Below are positions 35,235 through 43,895 of a stretch of 64,000 nucleotides of DNA, in pieces. Each line of letters begins with the position of its first letter. Positions within the stretch are counted from its first letter, which is position 1. Position numbers and translations under genes: made by a program. The stretch comes from Promethearchaeota archaeon (lineage in GTDB: Archaea; Asgardarchaeota; Thorarchaeia; Thorarchaeales; Thorarchaeaceae). A model generated the notes under the pieces. That model was not told where the DNA came from, did not search any database, and saw only the letters and a list, made by a program, of their open reading frames with translations. The stretch is taken from contig WJMJ01000078.1 in the NCBI GenBank assembly GCA_014728035.1, positions 145,036 through 209,035 on the forward strand. The letters are read 5' to 3'.

Positions 35235-35415
35235 GTCTCCAATAGGCACAACACCTGCATTTGTGTAGAAGTCCATAGTAATTGCCTCGGAACTAAACTT
35301 TTACACGATTTGATTACATTAAGAGGCTTTTGGATTATCAACAAGTTATTCGTCAACAGTCAACTTATCTGTCAAAAAGCCATAGCAAACTGGTGCCTAA
35401 ACTACTACCGGAAAA

Positions 35416-37623
35416 ATGATGGGACCATCAAAAATGACAACCATTCATGTTCTTATAATTGACGATGATGATGATTTACTAGAAATTTCAAAGAGGTTCG
35501 TTAATAAAATAGATGACACTATTGAGATTACTACAGTTAACTCGGGGAAAAGAGGACTTGAAATTTTAGCTAGCATGTATTTTGATGTAGTTGTATGCGA
35601 TTTTCAAATGGAAAAGATGAACGGACTTGATGTATTGAAGACCATTCGAGAACAGCAAAACCAGATCCCATTCATCATGTTTACTGGCCACAGTCACGAG
35701 CAGATAGCTATTCAAGCATTGAATTTAGGAGCAACAAATTACCTCACAAAAACTGGAAACCCCAAGACATTGTATACTGAACTAGTTCATCTCATAAGAA
35801 GAGCTGTGGAACATGACAGAACGGAAAGAGCACTTAGAGAAAGTGAGGAACTGTATAGAAGCCTAGTTGAAGCTTCACCTGATGCGGTCTTCGTTTTCAA
35901 TCTTGAAGGAAAAATATTACGATTGAATCAGCAGGCGAAAAGATTACTTGGAATAGAGAATATTGAGGAGATAATTGGTAAAGACTATCGATACTGGTTA
36001 GTAGGGAAACAAGCAAAGACAGCGAATATTGAATTTGAGAAACTTGTAAGAGGAGAAGCATTGAGTCAGCGTGAATACAAGTTCACACTAGAGAATGGAG
36101 AACCAATAACTGTAGAGGCACATTCAACTAGTTTGAAAAATAGCCACGGTGAACCTGTAGGGATACTGGCAGTTGTAAGAGATATAACTAGGAGAAACGC
36201 AATTGAGGAAGAGATTCGCATAAGTGAGGAAAGACTTCGGTCACTAGCCAATAACATTGATAGTGCAATTTGGCTTAGCAGTCCATCCAATCCTTCTAAA
36301 ATAATCTACCTCAATCCAGGATTTGAACAGATCTGGGAAGTTCCAGTAGAACACGCACTCCAGAACCCAGAAGTTTTCACAGAATCCATCCATCCAGAAG
36401 ATAAAGCAAGAGTTGAAACAGCTATTGCTGATTTTGTGAGAGAGCAAATAGACTATAATCTTCAATATCGAATCTTGACAGGCCAAGGAGAATTGAAATG
36501 GATCTGGGCAAAAGGATTTTTTATCCTCGGGAAAGAGAAAGGAGTTCGACAATTTGGAGGTATAGCTCAAGATATCACCGAGTGGAAAAAAACTCAAAAA
36601 GCTCTAGAGGAGTCCCTAACACAATTTGACCGTTTATTTGCTGCGTCTATCAATGGCGTCGCTCTATGTGATACTAGTGGAATATTGAAGCAGGCTAATT
36701 CCGCAATTCTGGATATGCTTGGATACGAACATAATGAGCTAATTGGTAAGAACATCTCCGAGTTCACCGTTCAAGAATATCATGAAGATTTCTTTAGAAC
36801 ACTTTCAGAAATGAGAATCGATACACAGATTAGAAGCTTGAAATATGAATATTATCACAAGAATGGGACAAGAATTCCAGTTTCACTAAATATTTGGACA
36901 AATATTGACCAGAATGATGAGATAATTGGTTACTGGATAATCATACGAGATATCAGTAAGCAAAAGGATATGATTGAAAAATTAAGTGAATCGAAAGAGA
37001 AGTACCGAAGAGAACGAGAGAGATTGAGTGAGCTAGCTCATCACATGCGTCATGATTTAGTGGCGGGATTACAAAATATTGAAGCATTTAGTGAGCTGAT
37101 CAAGGATAATATGGACTTCAAGTTAATTGATAGAATTCGCGAGAACGCGCGACAAATGAGAAAAGTGCTTGACAGGTCTGTGGAACTAGCTGATGCTGGA
37201 TTGGTTATTGGCAAAATGCAACAGACAGATATGGCAAAATTAGTTGATGAAGTAGCTTATCGTGTAATTCCAGAGAATGTTACAGTTGAACATAAAAACT
37301 TACCAATTGTGAAATGTGATAGAGAGAAAATAGAACAGGTACTTCATAATATCTTGACCAACGCTATTCAACATGGAAAAGCAAAGACAATCGTGGTATT
37401 TTCTCAGGAATTAGAAAGTGAATTACAGATTGTTATAAGAAATGATGGAGAATCAATCCCTGATAAAATCAGAAAACAGATATTTCGAGGAGACTACTTT
37501 CTTAGGACATCTGAAAGCTTAGGTATGCAGATTGTAAGAAGAATCATTGAAGCACATGGTTGGTCAATCACATTAGATGAAGGAGAACCAGTTTCATTTA
37601 GGATTAGTATACCAAGAAAATAA
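35416..37623 (+). CDS. Hybrid sensor protein: REC, three PAS, histidine kinase
   Basis: A 735-residue soluble signalling protein. Order: N-terminal receiver (about 10-125) with acidic DDDDD, phosphoacceptor Asp62 in VVVCDFQMEKMNG, Thr90 and Lys111; PAS 1 (about 143-260), PAS 2 (about 270-390, SIHPEDKARVE) and PAS 3 (about 395-520); then HisKA with HHMRHDL (about 542-548; His546 or the neighbouring His) and HATPase with N-box HNILTNAIQHG and IVIRNDGESIP. No transmembrane segment, so it senses a cytosolic signal. The receiver precedes the kinase, as in several archaeal hybrids. No separate response regulator is adjacent; a small winged-helix gene converges just downstream. Confidence 0.9.
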   Translation: MMGPSKMTTIHVLIIDDDDDLLEISKRFVNKIDDTIEITTVNSGKRGLEILASMYFDVVVCDFQMEKMNGLDVLKTIREQQNQIPFIMFTGHSHEQIAIQALNLGATNYLTKTGNPKTLYTELVHLIRRAVEHDRTERALRESEELYRSLVEASPDAVFVFNLEGKILRLNQQAKRLLGIENIEEIIGKDYRYWLVGKQAKTANIEFEKLVRGEALSQREYKFTLENGEPITVEAHSTSLKNSHGEPVGILAVVRDITRRNAIEEEIRISEERLRSLANNIDSAIWLSSPSNPSKIIYLNPGFEQIWEVPVEHALQNPEVFTESIHPEDKARVETAIADFVREQIDYNLQYRILTGQGELKWIWAKGFFILGKEKGVRQFGGIAQDITEWKKTQKALEESLTQFDRLFAASINGVALCDTSGILKQANSAILDMLGYEHNELIGKNISEFTVQEYHEDFFRTLSEMRIDTQIRSLKYEYYHKNGTRIPVSLNIWTNIDQNDEIIGYWIIIRDISKQKDMIEKLSESKEKYRRERERLSELAHHMRHDLVAGLQNIEAFSELIKDNMDFKLIDRIRENARQMRKVLDRSVELADAGLVIGKMQQTDMAKLVDEVAYRVIPENVTVEHKNLPIVKCDREKIEQVLHNILTNAIQHGKAKTIVVFSQELESELQIVIRNDGESIPDKIRKQIFRGDYFLRTSESLGMQIVRRIIEAHGWSITLDEGEPVSFRISIPRK

Positions 37624-37629
37624 ACTGGT

Positions 37630-37660
37630 GTAGGTTCCGTTTCTGAGATACAGAACCTAC
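37630..37660. terminator. Hairpin between convergent kinase and regulator genes
   Basis: GTAGGTTC (37630-37637) pairs perfectly with GAACCTAC (37653-37660). It lies in the 50-base gap between the converging genes ending at 37623 and 37674, with a short T-rich stretch on the plus side. Confidence 0.5.
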
Positions 37661-37673
37661 TATTGATTTTGAA

Positions 37674-37970
37674 TTACATAGGAGCCGACACTAATTCATA
37701 TACACGCTCTCGTCTGTCATCATCACTCTCTTCTTCTCGAATAAGTCCCAAATCGCGCAGTCGGCTCAAGCCATAATTTACAGTTCTTGGCGGTAGAAAA
37801 GTAAGATCAATTAGATCTTGCCTAGACAAGCGATGTCTATTCTTGAGAAGAACATACAGAAACTTTGCAGACGGAGGTAGTGCTAAGAATGAGCGCCTGG
37901 CAAACACGATCCCACCTAAGAATTGTTGCCAAAGATTTTGTACCTCCTTTTGCTTACGATATTCAATCAA
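37674..37970 (-). CDS. MarR-like winged-helix regulator
   Basis: A 98-residue one-domain winged-helix protein: ALPPSAKFLYVLLKNRHRLS (helix 1), RQDLIDLTFLPPRTVNYGLS (helix 2, turn and recognition helix), RLRDLGLIREEESDDDRRER (wing). The pattern is typical of small archaeal MarR/ArsR-type proteins. Its place convergent with the hybrid kinase does not by itself prove a link. Confidence 0.8.
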   Translation of the reverse strand: MIEYRKQKEVQNLWQQFLGGIVFARRSFLALPPSAKFLYVLLKNRHRLSRQDLIDLTFLPPRTVNYGLSRLRDLGLIREEESDDDRRERVYELVSAPM

Positions 37971-38088
37971 TGTTCAACCTGTAAAAAACTTGTTGATTCC
38001 AGCTTACAGGTCTACACTAATAACTCTGATAAGAGATTTTCATCTAAGCAAATCGTACAAACAGATGAAACTGAAAATCTCGATTTAG

Positions 38089-39360
38089 ATGAGTTATAGA
38101 GAATATGAGTTGAATGATTTGGTCAGCACAAATATTGAAGCAATTCTAATAATTGAAAGAGGCTCAGGTTTACCATTACTTCTTCAAAAGCTGGACCCTA
38201 GAGTAATTGAGATTGATCCCGCGTTAGTATCCGGATTTCTATTTGCAATTCAAGCTTTCTCTGCAGAAGTAATGGAAAAAGGCTCAACCGAGTTTCAGAT
38301 AAACTATGGGAAAAAACTATTCACAGTCATTGTTGGGGAGAGTGCAATGGTTGTAGCTATTAACTCAGGAGGATGGAGTGATGAAGTCACCCCCATTGTA
38401 ACTGATCTTCTTGATGAATTTGAGAGGGACTGGTATCTTGGGATTGAGATGCATGGTGGGGATCAAATCTATGATGATTTTAAGCCGAGAATCATTGAAA
38501 GATTGGGCTTGCAAAATGTTTCATTGGATTGGATTCCATACTTTAAGACAAATGATGTTTCAACAGAACAGGCAGTGCATGTTCAAGACCATATAAATGG
38601 CGAACTGGCAATTGGAGAGATACTCAAGAGATGTGAATCTAACGATGATGAAGTATTGATGGAAATATCAAGGCTTTGGGCCAATGGCGATATTGGATTC
38701 AAAAATACCTTAGAGCGTTGTGATATTGTAATTCCAACTCAGAAGCTTTTCAGATATATTCAATCACACACTCAAGAGCGAGAGGAATTGAAACAATTTT
38801 CCTCAAAGTTAGTACAGATTCTTCCAAGAGTCATTCAACATTTTGATGGAAAATCCACCATAGACCAAATACTTCAAGGTCAGCCAAATCACCTCTATGA
38901 GCTATTAGATTTTCTACTAAGTAAGAGAGCCCTAGAGATATTATCAGCAGAAAAGAAACGAATTCTACTAGCTAAAGAATTACTTGAGAGATGTCTTGAT
39001 GTAGCTGAAGATGTATACTCTAAACAGGAGGCAAGATTATCTCTTGAAAGAGCACTTGACCACATTGAAGAACCAGAGATAATTACGCAAGTACATCTAG
39101 TGGAAGACAATGAGTGGAAAATTGACTACGGATTCTTGGTGTATGATGGATTAACACCCAAAAGAGTGATGGAAATCCACGCAATATGGTTAAAGCTTCT
39201 AAAACAATATGTAAAAGAGTTGCCAAACAAGAAGAAATCGAAATATATTGAAGAACTTGTTTCCACACTACAAATCGAGTTTTTTGACAGATATGCATCG
39301 GATGAGCTTGAAGGTGTGGTCGAGTTTTCATTTAGTCTAGAAGCACATCTAGAACAATAA
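38089..39360 (+). CDS. Longin/roadblock-like N-terminal domain protein with HTH-like middle part
   Basis: 423 residues, no named family recognised. The first about 120 residues (IEAILIIERGSGLPLLLQKL, LVSGFLFAIQAFSAEVME, LFTVIVGESAMVVAINSGG) match longin/roadblock-fold signatures: strand, GxxLxxx, then a helix and sheet hairpins. From about residue 165 (HVQDHINGELAIGEILKRCE) come helical segments with an HTH-like rhythm, followed by a second similar stretch near 260 (DGKSTIDQILQGQPNHLYELL). Such N-terminal fold plus helical repeats are common in Asgard proteins thought to work with small GTPases, but no function can be assigned. Confidence 0.68.
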   Translation: MSYREYELNDLVSTNIEAILIIERGSGLPLLLQKLDPRVIEIDPALVSGFLFAIQAFSAEVMEKGSTEFQINYGKKLFTVIVGESAMVVAINSGGWSDEVTPIVTDLLDEFERDWYLGIEMHGGDQIYDDFKPRIIERLGLQNVSLDWIPYFKTNDVSTEQAVHVQDHINGELAIGEILKRCESNDDEVLMEISRLWANGDIGFKNTLERCDIVIPTQKLFRYIQSHTQEREELKQFSSKLVQILPRVIQHFDGKSTIDQILQGQPNHLYELLDFLLSKRALEILSAEKKRILLAKELLERCLDVAEDVYSKQEARLSLERALDHIEEPEIITQVHLVEDNEWKIDYGFLVYDGLTPKRVMEIHAIWLKLLKQYVKELPNKKKSKYIEELVSTLQIEFFDRYASDELEGVVEFSFSLEAHLEQ

Positions 39361-39444
39361 TCGGGCAAACAGTATATCACAATGAAAATTATATCCTCTT
39401 TCATATTGTAACAATTTGCTGGGGACTATCAGAGAGGTGTCCAA

Positions 39445-40179
39445 ATGCCTGAAATTAATCCTGAAAAAGCTGTTGAAGTTAAACCCGGGGTTTGGTGGGT
39501 CGGATGGCCAGACCATGAAGCGGGCTTTTCCAATAATCCATACTTAATTCTCGAAGGAGAAGAAGCAATACTTCTCGATCCAGGTTCACGTCTGGATATT
39601 CATTGGAATTGGGTGAAAACAAAAATCGAATCGATCATACCGATTGAGAAAATTACAATGGTAATTGTGCATCATCAAGATCCAGACCTATGTGCTGCAA
39701 TACCACTTGTAGAAGAAATTGTAGGCGTGAATAATTTCGAGATTGTAACTACCGAGAGATCTGCACTCTTCGTACCATACTACGGAGTGAAGACAGAAGT
39801 TACTGCTGTTTCGGATGGTGAAAGTATTGAGATTGGAGAAGAGGGACGCGAGCTATTCTTCATTACCACACCGTATCTGCATTTTCCTGGAGCAATGGTC
39901 ACGTATGACACAAAAGAAAAGATTCTGTTCTCCTCAGATATATTCGCAGGATTTTCCATTGATTGGTCACTATATGCTAACGAGTATTATCTTGAGGCAA
40001 TGAAAGTCTTTTCTCAACCATATCTATCAGACCAAAGACATGTACATAATTTTCTAAGAAAGATAGAAGGACTGGAACTCGAGATGATTTGTCCGCAACA
40101 TGGATCAATCATTCCAAAAGAGCAAATCGACCAAGCGGTCGAAACTCTCAGAAACTTGGAGGTGGGAATATGGCAGTGA
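39445..40179 (+). CDS. Metallo-beta-lactamase/ODP-type di-iron protein
   Basis: 244 residues: MBL fold related to the oxygen-binding di-iron domain of flavodiiron proteins, but without a flavodoxin domain. Metal-site segments: VHHQDPDLCAA (His76, His77 with Asp79 and Asp81), LHFPGAMVTYD (His), SSDIFAG (Asp) and CPQHGSII (His). HxQDPD is a known variant of the canonical HxExDH in ODP-type members. Oxygen reduction or sensing is the usual role of relatives; the actual reaction is unknown. It overlaps the next small gene by 10 bases. Confidence 0.8.
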   Translation: MPEINPEKAVEVKPGVWWVGWPDHEAGFSNNPYLILEGEEAILLDPGSRLDIHWNWVKTKIESIIPIEKITMVIVHHQDPDLCAAIPLVEEIVGVNNFEIVTTERSALFVPYYGVKTEVTAVSDGESIEIGEEGRELFFITTPYLHFPGAMVTYDTKEKILFSSDIFAGFSIDWSLYANEYYLEAMKVFSQPYLSDQRHVHNFLRKIEGLELEMICPQHGSIIPKEQIDQAVETLRNLEVGIWQ

Positions 40180-40496
40180 CAATCAAACAGATTGAGGATA
40201 TGATTAGCACTCTTGTTGCGAGAGGACTCGGAATATATGGACGGGAAAAGATGGGAGAAATTTGTTTGACATCCGGTGTTGCATTGCTAGACGATAATAC
40301 TACTGACTGGCTTACAGAAGATATCGAAACGGCATTGAACAAATTTCTTGTAAACTATGCGAAATTCAATATAGCTGCAAAAATGACGGTTATGGTATTA
40401 GCTAAAAAATATGGAATCGAACTTCCAGAAGAGCTTCAAAGGAAGAAGAAACGTAAATCAAAATTCAGAAGATTACTAGAAAAAGTAAGAGGATAA
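40170..40496 (+). CDS. Small basic protein overlapping the di-iron protein gene
   Basis: About 108 residues starting at ATG 40170, with GGAGGTGGG ahead of it inside the preceding gene (10-base overlap). Helical; the C-terminal end is strongly basic (RKKKRKSKFRRLLEKVRG). The middle (GVALLDDNTTDWLTEDIETALNKF) shows no family I recognise. Translational coupling suggests a link with the di-iron protein, for example as a partner or nucleic-acid-binding accessory; only inferred. Confidence 0.65.
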   Translation: MAVTIKQIEDMISTLVARGLGIYGREKMGEICLTSGVALLDDNTTDWLTEDIETALNKFLVNYAKFNIAAKMTVMVLAKKYGIELPEELQRKKKRKSKFRRLLEKVRG

Positions 40497-40506
40497 TAAT
40501 AGAAGA

Positions 40507-40527
40507 GGGAAGAGTTTTCCTCTTCCC
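40507..40527. terminator. Hairpin between convergent genes
   Basis: GGGAAGAG (40507-40514) pairs with CTCTTCCC (40520-40527) with loop TTTTC, in the 41-base gap between stops at 40496 and 40538. Likely shared transcription end. Confidence 0.6.
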
Positions 40528-40537
40528 CAAATTTACA

Positions 40538-41884
40538 TCAAATCGAGTCTGCGATGGCTTTGTCAAGACGTTCAACCGCATCATCAATATCTGCTTTTGT
40601 GATTACATAACTGGGTGTGAAACGGATGCAATTTTGCCCAGCACCTAAAATCCAAAGTTGATGCTTTTGCACAGCAGTCTTAACAATTTTATCACGAAGC
40701 TTTGGTGCCTTTTCCTTTGACTTCTTGTCTTTAACAAATTCTACACCAACCATCAAGCCAAGACCACGAACATCCCCAATGACCTCGTACTTGTCTTTAA
40801 GCTCATTTAGACGTTTTATGAGATAAGCACCGTTTTCAGTATTCTTCTTGAGATAGTCACCGTCTTCAATCTGTTTTATTGTCCAGAGTGATAAAAGAGA
40901 CATCTTTGGTTCTGCAGAGAATGTTTCAGAGTGACGAGATCCTTCTGTATACATAGGTGAAGGCCCAATAGAAGCACCCATTGGATACCCGCCACCAAGA
41001 GCTTTAGCCATTGAAACATAATCTGGAACGACACCATGATTTTCCATTGCACACCATTTGCCAGTTCTGCCCATCCCAGCTTGAACTTCATCTGACATGA
41101 AATACGCATCAATTTCCTTTGTTACGTCGTAGAATCCTTGTACTGCTTTAGAAGGAGGTACAATTAGTCCACCCTCACCACAAAGAGGCTCCATGACTGT
41201 AGCAGCAATATCATTTCCTTCCACCTGGAGAGCGTATCGTAAAGCTTCTACACATTCTAGACTACAATCTTCCTCATTAGTGCCATAGGGACAACGATAG
41301 CAATAGGGATAGAAGACCCGAACTACATCCACCCCTTGTGGAAATCCTGATTTGTGTTTAGAATTGGAAGAGGTCAGTGCAAGGGCATACCCAGTTCGTC
41401 CATGAAATGCAGGACGAAATGCTACAAATCTACGTTTGCCTGAAAGGTCCATTGCAGATTTCATACATCCTTCAACTGCACGCCCACCTGAAGTGGTAAA
41501 TACAACGCGCTTTTTGTGATCGCCAGGAGTAAGAGTTGCAACCTTTTCTGCAAGCAAAGTCTGGGGAATTGCATCAAAATCCATTCCTGGTAGTTCCTTA
41601 ATCACATCGTTAATCTTTTCTTCGAATTCCAAGTAAGGTTTGTACCTCAGACCAAGAGCCCGAACCGCAACCCCACCAGTTACATCAAGATATTCCGTGC
41701 CCTCAACATCGAAAATTCTAACTCCTTCACCACGTGTATGGTCAAGGCAACCATATACAGCACGGTCTTGTGTAGTTAGTGCAAGAGCTTCTGATGCTCT
41801 CTGCTTCCAATAGTCGTTGGTCATATTTTTTGGATCTATATCAAATCCCAAATCTTTGAGAATTTGTATGTGCTTATCGTCCAT
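40538..41884 (-). CDS. Class III aminotransferase (GABA/ornithine type) with CxxC cluster
   Basis: PLP-dependent class III aminotransferase or racemase. Numbering from the longer frame (41965): phosphate-binding TTSGGRAVEG near 157-166, Asp292 (SDEVQAGMGRTG) for the pyridine ring, Schiff-base Lys321 in MAKALGGGYPMGA, and late SYVITKADIDDA. A four-Cys insertion, YCYRCPYG ... CSLEC (Cys222, 225, 234, 238), is shared with archaeal members such as Thermococcales ornithine aminotransferase or broad-substrate amino-acid racemase. Met 41884 (MDDKHIQILKDLG) is preferred to 41965. Substrate (GABA, ornithine, acetylornithine or racemisation) is not settled. Confidence 0.86.
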   Translation of the reverse strand: MDDKHIQILKDLGFDIDPKNMTNDYWKQRASEALALTTQDRAVYGCLDHTRGEGVRIFDVEGTEYLDVTGGVAVRALGLRYKPYLEFEEKINDVIKELPGMDFDAIPQTLLAEKVATLTPGDHKKRVVFTTSGGRAVEGCMKSAMDLSGKRRFVAFRPAFHGRTGYALALTSSNSKHKSGFPQGVDVVRVFYPYCYRCPYGTNEEDCSLECVEALRYALQVEGNDIAATVMEPLCGEGGLIVPPSKAVQGFYDVTKEIDAYFMSDEVQAGMGRTGKWCAMENHGVVPDYVSMAKALGGGYPMGASIGPSPMYTEGSRHSETFSAEPKMSLLSLWTIKQIEDGDYLKKNTENGAYLIKRLNELKDKYEVIGDVRGLGLMVGVEFVKDKKSKEKAPKLRDKIVKTAVQKHQLWILGAGQNCIRFTPSYVITKADIDDAVERLDKAIADSI

Positions 41885-41998
41885 AGCTGTCACAATCCGT
41901 ATAGGCAAGTCTGTTCGGGATAATTCTCTATTATCTAATTTGTGATGCAGGCGTCTTTTTCTCAAAGAGTCTAATTCATATTCAAAAAGAGGTAAGAA

Positions 41999-42016
41999 GG
42001 ACCGCTCTTTGCGGCC
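41999..42016 (-). terminator. Hairpin after the small membrane-protein gene
   Basis: GG-A-CCGC (41999-42005) pairs with GCGG-CC (42011-42016) with a one-base bulge; on the minus strand a pyrimidine-rich stretch with T5 follows. It ends the leftward unit 42772-42032. Confidence 0.45.
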
Positions 42017-42031
42017 CCACTATTTCAAAGG

Positions 42032-42367
42032 TTAAGCTAATACCATCAAGATGGCACCAATAATGATGAGAATTCCAGGAAGGCCGCCACCAAAGATGTA
42101 AACAAGTATACCAAGGATGAGAATAATCACCCAGTTGTTATCGAACTTGAGCATTGGAATGCTAACTACACCACTCGTAGCAAGTACAGCAAAAGATAAG
42201 ATAATGAGAATTATTGCAGTAAAAATACCCAAAACGCTCAGGTCAATACCCGGTAATCCAAAAGTAAAAGGCATATTAAGGAGAGCAAGAATACCCCAAA
42301 CTACTCCAAGAATTCCACCAAGCAATACTAGTAGATTTGCCAGTTTTTTAATGTCAGATTTTGCCAT
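42032..42367 (-). CDS. Small membrane protein, four hydrophobic segments
   Basis: A 111-residue hydrophobic protein: short basic N terminus (AKSDIKKLAN), then helices near LLVLLGGILGVVWGILALL, SVLGIFTAIILIILSFAVLA, WVIILILGILVYIFGG and a C-terminal GILIIIGAILMVLA. No family recognised. It follows another small membrane-protein gene by 36 bases on the same strand; the two are similar in size and layout, so they may be diverged paralogues or partners. Confidence 0.62.
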   Translation of the reverse strand: MAKSDIKKLANLLVLLGGILGVVWGILALLNMPFTFGLPGIDLSVLGIFTAIILIILSFAVLATSGVVSIPMLKFDNNWVIILILGILVYIFGGGLPGILIIIGAILMVLA

Positions 42368-42403
42368 TATTGTTTCCTCGTTTTTCTACGTTTCAATATG
42401 CGT

Positions 42404-42772
42404 CTAAGACTTGGTTATAATTAGAAGCCCTGCTATTAGAATCATTAGCCCTGCAAGAGTTCCTACATTCATAAGCCAACCAATTATGTCAAAGGACAAT
42501 CCACGACCAACTAAGATAATTGCAACAAATCCAATTATTGTCAGTAGTAATCCATTTCTGTGTATCATCCAATAGACAAAACCACAGGCATCAAACGCAA
42601 GAATTGCCATCACTAAGAGTGCAATTCCTAAAACTAATGTTACAACTCCGTCAAAAATTCCGTTAAGTATCTGGTTTAATCCATTGATAATATCGTTAAG
42701 AGCAAATATGATCAATACAATTCCACCAAGAAGTGTATAACCTTGTGCAGCTCCTTCTGCTTTACAACCCAT
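42404..42772 (-). CDS. Small membrane protein, first gene of the pair
   Basis: 122 residues with four hydrophobic segments (GYTLLGGIVLIIFALNDII, GVVTLVLGIALLVMAILAF, GLLLTIIGFVAIILVG, VGTLAGLMILIAGLLIIT). One Cys pair region (MGCKAEG near the N terminus; FDACGF in the middle). No recognised family. Upstream (42773-43002) is AT-rich and shared with the divergent gene at 43003. Confidence 0.62.
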   Translation of the reverse strand: MGCKAEGAAQGYTLLGGIVLIIFALNDIINGLNQILNGIFDGVVTLVLGIALLVMAILAFDACGFVYWMIHRNGLLLTIIGFVAIILVGRGLSFDIIGWLMNVGTLAGLMILIAGLLIITKS

Positions 42773-43002
42773 GTTTCCTCGTTCCTAGTGAGGTAGTTAG
42801 GTGAAATAGGACAATTATGTCCATAACCCAAGTCCTCGACTACTTTGTTAATGAAGAAGATAAGGTAAATACTTACCGATGAATTAGAAAACGATTTCGA
42901 CAAATGCCGTTTTCATCTATAAGTCCTATCTAGGTAATACACAGATTGGTATTAGTGTGTGATAGAGAATCTATAGAGAATACTAGGATTGAGGTAGTCA
43001 TC

Positions 43003-43872
43003 ATGAGATATCCATCATATGGAGAAGATAAACGAAGTGCACGTCCAGTGAGACTTGACAAGACTGAAGGTCATATTGTCATTGAAGGGCGGACATATCC
43101 AGCAAGAGAAATAGTTGAAGCTCTAGCTCAGAGTGGATATGCAGAAATCAAATCGGATGGCGACTCCCTAGTATTAGGAAGAAGAAGGATCACACCAATA
43201 TTCAAATCGAGCCAAGAGCGCGCAATGGCATCTTTGTGTCATGGTAGTCTAGCATACTGCTGCCCTCTTTCAAAAAGGTGTGCTCAACGAAATCGAGCAC
43301 TAGAAATGTTAGGCCTCACAAAAGAAGATTATGCAAGAATAAAGGATGACACTCATCATCATTATATCGAAGTAGCAAAAGGTTTGGTAAAAACGAGAGA
43401 TTCTCACTACGACCAACCAAGAAGATCAGCAAATCAACCAGCAGTTGATCGAGGATATGGTAGAGATGATTATCGTGAGGGTTTTGATGCTATTGAGCGA
43501 ATGATTCAGGAGCGATCAAAACAACGAGATAGTAGAAGAAAATGGACCTCGGAAGCTCATGCACCCCAATCCCGGCAAAGAGAACATAACCCTCAGTATC
43601 CCAAACGTGAACAACAAAATCCATTCACAGATGTAGATGAAGAAGGATACCTTGCGGATGAACGAAAATCTTCAGTCCATTTACCAAGAGGTGCATCTTG
43701 TAGTTGCCCAGAAGAGGAGGAGGTTGAAGGTTTAGGTTCATTATTTATGCGAGGCGAACTAAGTCCATTCAGCGAAGATTCGAAAGAAGATACAACAAGA
43801 TTCTGTTTCTCATGTGGTAGAACTATCAAAGCAGGGAAAAGAGAATGCCCTTACTGTGGAGCCTTAAGATAG
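43003..43872 (+). CDS. Cys-cluster protein with C-terminal zinc ribbon
   Basis: 289 residues. A conserved-looking N-terminal region (GHIVIEGRTYPAREIVEALA) is followed by a Cys cluster, SLCHGSLAYCCPLSKRCAQR (three Cys groups within 17 residues), a His/Asp-rich helix (DDTHHHYIEVAKGLV), then a long hydrophilic, disordered middle (about 140-240) and a zinc ribbon at the very C terminus (CFSCGRTIKAGKRECPYCG). ATG 43003 is preceded by GAGGT at 7 bases, better than the frame start at 42946. Zinc ribbon and basic stretches suggest nucleic acid or protein binding; function unknown. Confidence 0.7.
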   Translation: MRYPSYGEDKRSARPVRLDKTEGHIVIEGRTYPAREIVEALAQSGYAEIKSDGDSLVLGRRRITPIFKSSQERAMASLCHGSLAYCCPLSKRCAQRNRALEMLGLTKEDYARIKDDTHHHYIEVAKGLVKTRDSHYDQPRRSANQPAVDRGYGRDDYREGFDAIERMIQERSKQRDSRRKWTSEAHAPQSRQREHNPQYPKREQQNPFTDVDEEGYLADERKSSVHLPRGASCSCPEEEEVEGLGSLFMRGELSPFSEDSKEDTTRFCFSCGRTIKAGKRECPYCGALR

Positions 43873-43895
43873 AGGCTCACAGTAAGCTGAAAAAT

